Shown here: in pieces, positions 7,763 through 14,735 of the stretch
How the letters are laid out: each line of letters starts with the position of its first letter
Numbering within the stretch: the stretch's first letter is position 1
Assembly: GCF_025403405.1 (NCBI RefSeq)
Contig: NZ_JANEZT010000006.1
Span: 1-43,912 of the forward strand
Origin: Frankia tisae
Lineage (GTDB): Bacteria > Actinomycetota > Actinomycetes > Frankiales > Frankiaceae
DNA: 43,912 bases
Direction of reading: 5' to 3'
The notes under the pieces: generated by a model
Seen by the model: only the letters and a program-made list of their open reading frames with translations
What the model was told of the DNA's origin: nothing
The model's database searches: none
Position numbers and translations under genes: made by a program

Positions 7763-8275
7763 ATGACCAGCGTCGTCGATGCAGTGCGGCCGGAGGACGA
7801 GGCCACCGGCCCGCTGTCCGCCGCGGAGCTCGAACTGCTCAACGCCTACTGGCGGGCGGCGAACTACCTGTCCGTGGGCCAGATCTACCTGCTGGACAAT
7901 CCGCTGCTTACCGAGCCGCTGCGGGCCGAGCACGTCAAGCGGCGGCTGCTGGGCCACTGGGGCACCACGCCGGGGCTGAACCTCATCTACGTCCACCTGA
8001 ACCGACTGACCTACCGCCGCCGCAATCACCAGAACCTGCACGTGCGCGGCTACATCGAGGAGGGGACGACCACCACCCCCTTCGGCATGGTCATGCTCAA
8101 CAACCTCGACCGCTTCCACCTCGTGGCCGACGTCATCGACCGGGTGCCGAGCCTGGGCGCTCGGGCGGCCCACGTTCGCCAGCGGATGGTCGATGCTCGC
8201 CTCGCCGCCCGTGCCTACACCCGCGAGCACGGCGAGGACGACCCGGAGATCCGCGACTGGACCTGGCCCTACTGA
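7763..8275 (+). pseudogene. Phosphoketolase reduced by a large in-frame internal deletion
   Basis: An intact frame of 170 residues whose two halves match opposite ends of the roughly 800-residue phosphoketolase (XFP) family. Residues 1-80 are the conserved N-terminus ([22 protein letters not shown], quoted in part; then [20 protein letters not shown]). From about residue 82 the sequence is that of the C-terminal domain: [47 protein letters not shown], and the terminal [17 protein letters not shown]. The junction is at about 7996-8015. All thiamine-diphosphate-binding and catalytic parts in between are gone, so it cannot cleave xylulose-5-phosphate. The frame, its start (ATG 7763 behind GGGAGGAGGAG-like purines) and the natural stop are preserved. 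It sits right before acetate kinase, the usual partner that turns the acetyl-phosphate product into ATP. A deletion allele, a retained small protein, or an assembly error are all possible. Confidence 0.88.
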
Positions 8276-8292
8276 CGGTGGCCGGTCTGACG

Positions 8293-9408
8293 GTGAACGT
8301 CCTGGTGGTCAACGCCGGGTCGGCCAGCCTCAAGCTGCGGCTGGTCGGCCCGGACGACAACCTGCTCGCCGACCGGGATCTCGACGCGCCCGCCGGCCAC
8401 GCCGACCCCGCCGAGCTCGACGCGGCGCTGGGCGAGCTCGCCGGCGCCGGGAACGGCGAGCCGGGTGCGGTCGGCCACCGCATCGTGCACGGCGGCACCG
8501 AGTTCACCCAGCCGGTGCTCGTCGACGAGGAGGTGGCCGACCGGCTGCGCGCGCTCACCGCGCTCGCCCCGCTGCACCAACCGGCGGCGCTCGACGCGCT
8601 CGACGCGGTGCGGGCGGCCCTTCCCGAGGCTGCCCAGGTCGCCTGCTTCGACACGGCGTTCCACAGCCGGCTGCCGGCGGCGGCGGCGACCTACGCCCTG
8701 CCGGCGGGGTGGCGGGAAAGGTACGGCATCCGCCGTTACGGCTTCCACGGGCTCTCGCATGCCCATGCCGCACGCCGCGCGGCGCGCCTCACCGGCGCTC
8801 GGCGCATCGTGACCTGCCACCTGGGCTCGGGCGCGTCGCTTGCCGCCGTCCTCGACGGGGTCGGCGTCGACACGACGATGGGCTTCACCCCGCTGGAGGG
8901 CCTGGTGATGGGCACTCGTTCGGGCAGCGTCGACCCGGGCGCCCTGCTGTGGCTGCAGACCGAAGCCGGCCTGAGCGCGGCGGAGCTCACCGAGGCGCTG
9001 TTCCGCTCAGCCGGGCTGCTCGGGCTCGCCGGCACCGCGGATCTGCGTGCGGTCGAGGCCGGCGCCGCCGGTGGCGACCCGGCCTGCGCGCTCGCGCTGG
9101 ACGTCTACCTGCACCGGCTGCGGGCGCAGATCGCCGCGATGACCGCGGCGCTCGGCGGGCTGGACGCCCTGGTGTTCACCGGCGGGGTCGGGGAGGGCTC
9201 GGCGGCGGTCCGCGCCGGTGCCGCGGCGGGACTCGGGTACCTGGGGGTGGCCGTCGACCCGGCACGTAACTCCGCACCCGCCGACGGGACGGTCGACCGC
9301 GAGATCGGCGCGCCGGGGGCCGCGGTGCGCACGCTCGTCCTCACCGCCCGGGAGGACCTGGAGATCGCTCGGGGGGTCCGGAGCGTCCTCGCCGGTGGCG
9401 CTGGGTGA
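8293..9408 (+). CDS. ackA: Acetate kinase
   Basis: 371 residues, slightly short but complete for the family. Catalyses acetyl-phosphate + ADP to acetate + ATP (reversible). Blocks seen: LVVNAGSASLKLRL at the N-terminus, GHRIVHGG, the catalytic region CFDTAFHSRLP, RRYGFHGLSHAHAARRAARL, GSGASLAAV, FTPLEGLVMGTRSGSVDPG and FTGGVGEGSAAVR. Start placed at GTG 8293, where the family fold begins; GTG 8278, three bases after the phosphoketolase stop, is in frame and also possible. It is in one operon with the truncated phosphoketolase; without that enzyme its acetyl-phosphate must come from another source. No phosphotransacetylase gene is in the window. The stop codon lies inside a 14-bp tandem duplication. 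Confidence 0.93.
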   Translation: MNVLVVNAGSASLKLRLVGPDDNLLADRDLDAPAGHADPAELDAALGELAGAGNGEPGAVGHRIVHGGTEFTQPVLVDEEVADRLRALTALAPLHQPAALDALDAVRAALPEAAQVACFDTAFHSRLPAAAATYALPAGWRERYGIRRYGFHGLSHAHAARRAARLTGARRIVTCHLGSGASLAAVLDGVGVDTTMGFTPLEGLVMGTRSGSVDPGALLWLQTEAGLSAAELTEALFRSAGLLGLAGTADLRAVEAGAAGGDPACALALDVYLHRLRAQIAAMTAALGGLDALVFTGGVGEGSAAVRAGAAAGLGYLGVAVDPARNSAPADGTVDREIGAPGAAVRTLVLTAREDLEIARGVRSVLAGGAG

Positions 9409-9436
9409 GTGGCGCTGGGTGAGCGGCGCTGGATAA
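9395..9436. repeat. 14-bp tandem duplication over the ackA stop
   Basis: GTGGCGCTGGGTGA at 9395-9408 and again at 9409-9422, followed by a third copy with three changes (9423-9436). The first copy supplies the ackA stop codon. Likely slippage. Confidence 0.85.
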
Positions 9437-9441
9437 AGCGG

Positions 9442-9497
9442 TAATCTCCTGATTCGTGCAGCCGAGGGGAGCCGTCGAGGGCGGAGGCTGGCGCTGA
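9442..9497 (+). promoter_or_regulatory. Promoter-like hexamer and upstream micro-ORF coupled to the next gene
   Basis: TAATCT (9442-9447) lies 8 bases before GTG 9456, which opens a 13-codon frame, VQPRGAVEGGGWR, ending in TGA 9495-9497. That TGA overlaps the ATG (9497) of the 550-residue protein as TGATG, the arrangement used for translational coupling. GGCGGAGG within the micro-ORF also serves as ribosome-binding site for the main gene. The -35 is not evident. Confidence 0.4.
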
Positions 9498-11149
9498 TGG
9501 CGTCCGCCGGTTCGGCTGGGGCCGGCCCCGGCCGGCTGTGGCGGTGGAGCCGGCGCGACGACGCCGAGCACGCCCCCGTCCTCGACCTCACCGACGTTGA
9601 CGAGGTCACGATGACCCTGCTCGCCCCGCCGGCGCCCTTCCAGGGACTGCGGCGGCGGGTGGTCGACCAGTTCACGATCCTCAGCGCCAACCGGTGCCGG
9701 CTGGCCCGCTCGGTCAACTGGGGTCCGCTGGACGCCGTACTCAACCAGGTCGTCCCGGTGACGGGTGCTGGCCGGGTGAACACCGTCGGCAGGCTGCCGC
9801 CCGAAGTGCTGGTACTGCTGCCGGTCTCCACGCTGTCCAAGCGGGCCCTGGTGGCCTTCGACCTCACCGGTCCGAGCGGTTCGGACGCGCACCTGATGCC
9901 TTACGGCACGTCGGTGGCTCTGCAGGGGAACCTCATCGCCGGGCTCGCCGATCCGCTCGGGGTGCCGCTGAACGGCCCGGCCCGCCGCATGGTCGACGCC
10001 ATCTCCCGGTTCCGCCCTGGCCGGCTGTCCGGCAACTACCCGCGGCTGGTCCCGGCGCGGGAACGTCCGCTGCGGCTCGACGCGATCCGGACCTACCTGG
10101 AACGCGAGGCCGAGCTCGCCGTGCCGGCGTCCCGGCTGGCCCGGTGGCAGGACCTCGTCGTCGACGCCGAGCGGGTGCTGGCCGCCGCTCTCGCCGAACC
10201 GTTCGACCCTCTCAGCAGCTCCGAGACGCTGCTGCTCGCCGTCGGGGAACTCTGGCGGGATCCGGACGTTCCCGACGGGCGCGAGCTGGACGCCGTCGAG
10301 CGGTACCTGACCGGGTTCACCGCCTGGATCGACGCGCTGGTCGGCGTCGGGGCGGCGGCCGAACCAGTGCTGACGACCGTGGCCGAGTACGGGCGGCGCT
10401 GGGAGGCTCTCGCTGCCGTCACCCTCGACCCCTACCGGCCGTTTCTGATCAAGACGAGTGAGGAGCTGCGCACCGTGCTCGTCCGCGGCCGTCCGGTGTT
10501 CGGCCGGTCCGCGCCGGTGTGGCGCCAACTGCTTCACCCGGCCGCGCTGGTCGACATCGACTCGGGCGGCACGGGCAGCTATCACGTCAGCATCGGCACC
10601 GACGACACGAGCATCGAGCTCGACACCCCGATGATGATCGACCTGTTCGGCGACCCGGTGCCGCGCACCTACATCGAGGACGTCCAGCGCAACCGGGAGG
10701 TGTACGCCTTCTACACCACCGACGCGCGCCGGCTGCCGCGGTCCCGGCTGGTCGTGGGGCTCAGCGTCTCCGCGGACGTCTCCCGCGTCACCGGCGCGAT
10801 CAGCCTGTTGATGCTGCTCACCGCGGGCCTGTGCGCCCTGCCGGTCGAGCTGGCTCCGGATGCCGTCGCCGTGATCACGCTGCCGTCCTCGTTCGCCGCG
10901 ACGGTCCTGCTCACCCGGGAGCGCAGCAGTCTGGCCGCCTGGGTCCTCGGCCCGGCGAAGACGACCCTGCTCGCCCTGCTGGTGACGCTCGCGGTCCTCG
11001 CCGGGTTGCGGGCCGCCGGTTGGCACGCCCCGCCCGATCCGCCGCCGCCCGCCCCGTCCACCGTGGCGACCGATCCGCCCGCGCGGCCCGCGGAAGACGC
11101 CGTGACCGTCCCTGACCGGCGCGGTGGCGGTACGCTGGAAGCTCTGTAG
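9497..11149 (+). CDS. Unrecognised protein with C-terminal membrane segments
   Basis: 550 residues that I do not recognise. Residues 1 to about 420 are soluble, mixed alpha/beta-looking, rich in Arg, Asp and Leu. About residues 434-500 hold two or three hydrophobic stretches (AISLLMLLTAGLCALPVEL; ITLPSSFAATVLL; TTLLALLVTLAVLAGL). The C-terminus is a Pro-rich tail (PPDPPPPAPSTVATD). There is no signal peptide and no known catalytic motif, so a large cytoplasmic domain anchored to the membrane by its C-terminus is the likely topology. GC-rich third positions and the GGAGG before ATG 9497 support that it is real. It follows ackA by 88 bases but has its own promoter-like element. Function unknown. 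Confidence 0.8.
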   Translation: MASAGSAGAGPGRLWRWSRRDDAEHAPVLDLTDVDEVTMTLLAPPAPFQGLRRRVVDQFTILSANRCRLARSVNWGPLDAVLNQVVPVTGAGRVNTVGRLPPEVLVLLPVSTLSKRALVAFDLTGPSGSDAHLMPYGTSVALQGNLIAGLADPLGVPLNGPARRMVDAISRFRPGRLSGNYPRLVPARERPLRLDAIRTYLEREAELAVPASRLARWQDLVVDAERVLAAALAEPFDPLSSSETLLLAVGELWRDPDVPDGRELDAVERYLTGFTAWIDALVGVGAAAEPVLTTVAEYGRRWEALAAVTLDPYRPFLIKTSEELRTVLVRGRPVFGRSAPVWRQLLHPAALVDIDSGGTGSYHVSIGTDDTSIELDTPMMIDLFGDPVPRTYIEDVQRNREVYAFYTTDARRLPRSRLVVGLSVSADVSRVTGAISLLMLLTAGLCALPVELAPDAVAVITLPSSFAATVLLTRERSSLAAWVLGPAKTTLLALLVTLAVLAGLRAAGWHAPPDPPPPAPSTVATDPPARPAEDAVTVPDRRGGGTLEAL

Positions 11150-11170
11150 CGGCGAACGGGACGGTGGCGG

Positions 11171-11365
11171 ATGCCGAAGAACTACGGCCCGGGTGTGGCG
11201 CTCGGCACGCTCCGTTCCGGTGGGCTGCGATCGCTGGTGCGCCTGGGCCGCCGGGACCTGTGGTTGCGGCTGGACCGCAACATGCTGGGCGCGGGCGGTC
11301 GCGGGAGCGCGCCGGGGCTGGGATTGCCCGGTCGGGCGTCCGGGGGGTCCGTTCGCGCACACTAG
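11171..11365 (+). CDS. Small basic protein, 64 residues, unrecognised
   Basis: A frame from ATG 11171 to TAG 11363-11365 with strongly GC-biased third positions, which supports real coding. It begins MPKNYGPGVALGTLRSGGLR and is Arg/Gly/Leu-rich, with the segment LVRLGRRDLWLRLDRNMLG. No transmembrane helix or known motif. It starts 21 bases after the upstream membrane protein, so the two may be cotranscribed. I cannot name a function; a non-coding reading is also possible. Confidence 0.45.
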   Translation: MPKNYGPGVALGTLRSGGLRSLVRLGRRDLWLRLDRNMLGAGGRGSAPGLGLPGRASGGSVRAH

Positions 11366-11370
11366 TCCTT

Positions 11371-11424
11371 CTCGGCTCTGTTCACCGCCTCGGCTCTGTT
11401 CACCGCCTCGGCTCTGTTCACCGC
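11371..11424. repeat. Perfect 18-bp tandem triplication
   Basis: CTCGGCTCTGTTCACCGC is present three times head to tail (11371-11388, 11389-11406, 11407-11424) without a mismatch, starting six bases after the small ORF. There are no unique spacers between units, so this is a minisatellite, not a CRISPR. Confidence 0.95.
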
Positions 11425-11960
11425 CTCTTGCCGGTTTGCCCGATGGCGGCCTGTGCAGCCGCGTCGGGCCTGGCGTCGGCGATCGTCGGCGGCGCGGAGC
11501 TTTCGACTGTTGGCCACCGCGGCCGACGGCGACGGCGGTGCCTCGAGCCGGGTGCTCATGTCCGGGGCGCCGGCCTGCTGGCGGACCGGGCCGGACGAGG
11601 CCGCGGGCGGGGCGCTCGGCGGTGGCAGCGGCCCGCCCCGCCGCGGCGGTTCCCGGCGCGGCGCCTGGGTGCCGGAGGTGGCAGGTGGGCGGACGAGGCG
11701 TGGTGGGTGCGGGGTGGCGTGAGATGTGCAGGGTGGTTGGTGATCGAGCGTGCGTAGGCGACCTGCCCGGCGGTGCGGCGGTGATGTCCGATCCGGGCGG
11801 ATCCGCCCTGCGCGGGCCGCGCCCGGCCTGGCCGGCGCGGCGGGTCGGGCGGACGATGGGTTCGCGCCGGGTGCCGCACGGTGCCTGGTAGGAGCACGGG
11901 TGGTTTGTTCGGTGGTCGGCGCTCCGCGTCGGCCGGAGAGATGATGTCGGAGGTGTGCTC
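11425..11960. other. Intergenic region before dapA
   Basis: About 535 bases. Several open frames run through on both strands but none shows consistent third-position bias, a ribosome-binding site and family resemblance together. I see no RNA gene and no strong hairpin. The right end contains the dapA promoter. Confidence 0.45.
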
Positions 11961-11966
11961 TAGCGT
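11961..11966 (+). promoter_or_regulatory. -10 element for leaderless dapA transcript
   Basis: TAGCGT placed exactly 7 bases before the dapA ATG (11974), so transcription would start at or next to the start codon. The 11-mer GCTCTAGCGTG around it is repeated at 34397-34407 upstream of the RNase Y gene. No clear -35. Confidence 0.5.
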
Positions 11967-11973
11967 GACCGGT

Positions 11974-12939
11974 ATGTCAGTGTTGCCGCCGGCGCCGTTC
12001 GGGCGCATGGTCACGGCGATGATCACGCCGTTCCTGGTGGACGGCGCTCTCGACGAAGCGGGTGCCGCGCAGCTCGCGGTCCGCCTGGTGGACGCGGGCA
12101 ACGAGGCGCTCGTCGTCAACGGCACCACCGGGGAGTCGCCGACCACGACCGATGCGGAGAAAGCCCGCCTGGTGCGCGTGGTCGTCGAGGCCGTGGCCGG
12201 GCGTGCCCGCGTCGTTGCCGGCGTCGGGACCAACGACACCGCCCACACGGTGGAGCTTGCCCGGGCGGCCGAGGCCGCGGGCGCTCAGGGGCTGCTCGTC
12301 GTCGCGCCGTATTACAGCAAGCCGCCGCAGGCCGGGCTCGCGTTGCACTTCACCACCGTCGCCGACGCGACCGGGCTGCCCGTTATGATCTATGACATTC
12401 CCGGCCGGACGGGGGTGCCGGTGGCGACCGACACCCTGATGCGGCTGGCTGAACACCCGCGTATCGTCGCGGTCAAGGACGCCAAGGACGACCTGGCCGC
12501 CTCCTCCTGGGTGATGGCGCGGACGAATCTGGCGTATTACTCCGGCACGGACGCGCTCACCCTGCCGCTTTTGTCCATCGGGGCCTGTGGGGTCGTCAGC
12601 GTTGTTTCGCACGTGGCCACCCCGGCGATCCGTGCCATGATCGAGGCCATTGGGGCCGGTGAGGTGGGTCGGGCGATCGCGCTGCATCAGGGCTTGCTGC
12701 CCGCGTATGAGGGAATCTTCCGAACGCAAGGGGTGATCTTGGCAAAGGCCGCGCTACGGCTTGCCGGGCTGCCGGCGGGTCCGGTCCGACCGCCGCTGGT
12801 CGACGCCACCCCCGCCGAGGTCGCGCGGCTACGCGCCGACCTCGCCGAGGCGACGCTGGATGTCGGCGGCCAGCGCGGAGCCGGCGCGCGGCAGGCGCCG
12901 GCCGGGCTCGCCGTCGTGGCGGCGGGTGAGGTCTCATGA
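11974..12939 (+). CDS. dapA: 4-hydroxy-tetrahydrodipicolinate synthase
   Basis: 321 residues, a TIM-barrel aldolase joining pyruvate and aspartate semialdehyde, the first step towards diaminopimelate and lysine. Visible: GTTGES (the Thr-Thr pair), APYYSKPPQ with the active-site tyrosine, MIYDIPGRTG (second Tyr and the Arg that holds the substrate), and VAVKDAKDD with the Schiff-base lysine. ATG 11974 is chosen because the conserved part (FGRMVTAMITPF) follows closely and a -10 element sits 7 bases upstream; ATG 11941/11944, behind GGAGAG, would add 11 or 10 residues. It overlaps rnj by four bases (ATGA), so the two are translationally coupled, as in mycobacteria. Confidence 0.95.
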   Translation: MSVLPPAPFGRMVTAMITPFLVDGALDEAGAAQLAVRLVDAGNEALVVNGTTGESPTTTDAEKARLVRVVVEAVAGRARVVAGVGTNDTAHTVELARAAEAAGAQGLLVVAPYYSKPPQAGLALHFTTVADATGLPVMIYDIPGRTGVPVATDTLMRLAEHPRIVAVKDAKDDLAASSWVMARTNLAYYSGTDALTLPLLSIGACGVVSVVSHVATPAIRAMIEAIGAGEVGRAIALHQGLLPAYEGIFRTQGVILAKAALRLAGLPAGPVRPPLVDATPAEVARLRADLAEATLDVGGQRGAGARQAPAGLAVVAAGEVS

Positions 12940-14621
12940 GCCGCCCGCACCCCGACTACGGTCCCCCGCCGCCGCTGCGCGCGGACGGGTTGCGCATCAT
13001 CCCGCTCGGCGGGGTCGGCGAGATCGGCCGCAACATGACCGTCTTCGAACACGCCGGCCGGCTGTTGATCGTCGACTGCGGCGTGCTGTTCCCGGAGGAC
13101 TTCCAACCCGGGGTCGACCTGATCCTGCCGGACTTCACCGCCATCCGGGACCGGCTGGCCGACATCGACGCGCTGATCCTCACCCACGCGCACGAGGATC
13201 ACATCGGTGCGGTCCCGTACCTGCTGCGGGAGCGGCGCGACATTCCGATCATCGGCACCCGCCTCACCCTGGCGCTGCTGAACGCGAAGCTCGCCGAGCA
13301 CCGGATCAAGGCGGTCACGCAGGAGATCCGCGAGGAGGAGCGACACACCTACGGGCCGTTCGAGTGCGAGTTCTTCGCGGTCAACCACTCGATTCCGGAC
13401 GCGGTGGCCGTCGCCATCCGCACCGACGCGGGCCTCGTCCTGCACACCGGCGACTTCAAGATGGACCAGCTCCCGCTCGACGGTCGGCTCACCGACCTCG
13501 GCGGCTTCGCCCGGCTCGGTCGCGAGGGCGTGGACCTGCTGCTGTCCGACTCGACCAACGCCGAGGTGCCCGGATTCGTCAGCTCGGAGCGGGAGATCGC
13601 CCCAGTGATCGACGGGATCTTCCGGGACGCGACCCGCCGAATCATCGTCGCCTGTTTCGCCAGCCACGTGCATCGGGTGCAACAGGTGCTCGACGCCGCC
13701 GAGACGCATGGCCGCTCGGTCTGCTTCGTCGGCCGCTCGATGGTGCGCAACATGGGCGTGGCGCGCGACCTCGGCCTGCTGCGGGTGCCGCCGGGTCTGA
13801 TCATCGACGCCCGGGACGTGGACTCGCTGCCCGACCGCAACATCTGCCTGATCTCCACCGGGTCGCAGGGCGAGCCGCTGTCGGCGCTGTCCCGGATGGC
13901 CAACCGTGACCATCAGATCCGCATCCAGGCCGGGGACACCGTCGTGCTGGCGTCCAGCCTCATCCCCGGCAACGAGAACGCGGTCTTCCGGGTCATCAAC
14001 GGCCTGACCCGCTACGGCGCGAAGGTCGTCCACAAGGGCGTCGCCAAGGTGCACACCTCCGGCCACGCCCCGGCGGGCGAGCTGCTCTACGTCCTCAACG
14101 CCACCCGTCCGTCCAACGTCATGCCGGTGCACGGCGAGTGGCGCCATCTGCGGGCGCACGCGAAGCTCGCCGAGGCCACGGGCGTGCCCGCCGACCATGT
14201 GGTTCTCGCCGAGGACGGCATGGTCATCGACCTGCTCGACGGTCGGGCTCGCATCACCGGCGCGGTGCCCTGCGGTTTCGTCTACGTCGACGGCGCCGCG
14301 GTCGGCGACGTCGGTGAGCCGAGCCTGAAGGATCGCCGGATCCTCGGTGAGGAGGGCTTCATCACGATCACCGTCGTGGTGGATGCCGCCGCCGGCAAGG
14401 TCGTCGTCGGCCCCGACCTGTCCGCCCGCGGCTTCACCGACTCGCCCGCCACCTTCGACTCGGTGGCCCGGCTGGTCAGCGACGGGCTGGCGGACGCGAT
14501 GCGCGGCGGGATGAACGACACCGCGGCCCTGCAGCAGCTCGTGCGGCGCACGGTCGGCCGCTGGGTCAACGAGCACTACCGTCGCCGTCCGATGATCATT
14601 CCGGTGGTCCTGGAGGTCTGA
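12936..14621 (+). CDS. rnj: Ribonuclease J
   Basis: 561 residues, the normal size. A metallo-beta-lactamase/beta-CASP nuclease with 5'-3' exonuclease and endonuclease activity in RNA maturation and decay. The zinc-binding motif HAHEDH is at about residue 86-91 (LILTHAHEDHIGAVPYLL); further metal ligands are in the VNHSIPDA and LHTGDFKMD blocks; beta-CASP motifs include LLSDSTNAEVPG, ACFASHVHRVQ and the VHGEWRHL block near residue 390. The last about 110 residues form the C-terminal domain. ATG 12936 overlaps the dapA stop by four bases. The window also has an RNase Y gene. Confidence 0.96.
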   Translation: MSRPHPDYGPPPPLRADGLRIIPLGGVGEIGRNMTVFEHAGRLLIVDCGVLFPEDFQPGVDLILPDFTAIRDRLADIDALILTHAHEDHIGAVPYLLRERRDIPIIGTRLTLALLNAKLAEHRIKAVTQEIREEERHTYGPFECEFFAVNHSIPDAVAVAIRTDAGLVLHTGDFKMDQLPLDGRLTDLGGFARLGREGVDLLLSDSTNAEVPGFVSSEREIAPVIDGIFRDATRRIIVACFASHVHRVQQVLDAAETHGRSVCFVGRSMVRNMGVARDLGLLRVPPGLIIDARDVDSLPDRNICLISTGSQGEPLSALSRMANRDHQIRIQAGDTVVLASSLIPGNENAVFRVINGLTRYGAKVVHKGVAKVHTSGHAPAGELLYVLNATRPSNVMPVHGEWRHLRAHAKLAEATGVPADHVVLAEDGMVIDLLDGRARITGAVPCGFVYVDGAAVGDVGEPSLKDRRILGEEGFITITVVVDAAAGKVVVGPDLSARGFTDSPATFDSVARLVSDGLADAMRGGMNDTAALQQLVRRTVGRWVNEHYRRRPMIIPVVLEV

Positions 14622-14644
14622 CCTGCCGGGGTGGCCCATCCTCG

Positions 14645-14662
14645 CCCACCCGTGCGGGTGGG
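14645..14662 (+). terminator. Hairpin between rnj and ftsK
   Basis: Perfect 7-bp stem CCCACCC (14645-14651), loop GTGC, GGGTGGG (14656-14662), 23 bases after the rnj stop. Reasonable terminator of the dapA-rnj operon. Confidence 0.55.
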
Positions 14663-14722
14663 TGTGCCCAGTACGGCGCGCCCGGTTCGTCGGGGTTGCA
14701 GGGACTCGGCCGCCTCTCTGTG

Positions 14723-14728
14723 TACCGT
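14723..14728 (+). promoter_or_regulatory. -10 element for leaderless ftsK transcript
   Basis: TACCGT exactly 7 bases before GTG 14736. It follows the rnj hairpin, so ftsK is likely its own transcription unit. TTGCAG at 14696-14701 could be a -35 but the 21-base spacer is long. Confidence 0.45.
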
Positions 14729-14735
14729 TTCGACG

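Noticed and set aside
9341-11362. 673-codon minus-strand frame opposite ackA end and the membrane protein
   Set aside because: Shadow of the plus-strand gene; low-complexity Arg/Gln/Gly translation, no ribosome-binding site or motif.
11371-11424. CRISPR-like repeat
   Set aside because: Three identical units are directly adjacent with no spacers and no cas genes near; it is a minisatellite.
11425-11960. Open frames between the 18-bp repeat and dapA
   Set aside because: Overlapping frames on both strands, none with consistent codon bias plus a start signal plus any recognisable family.
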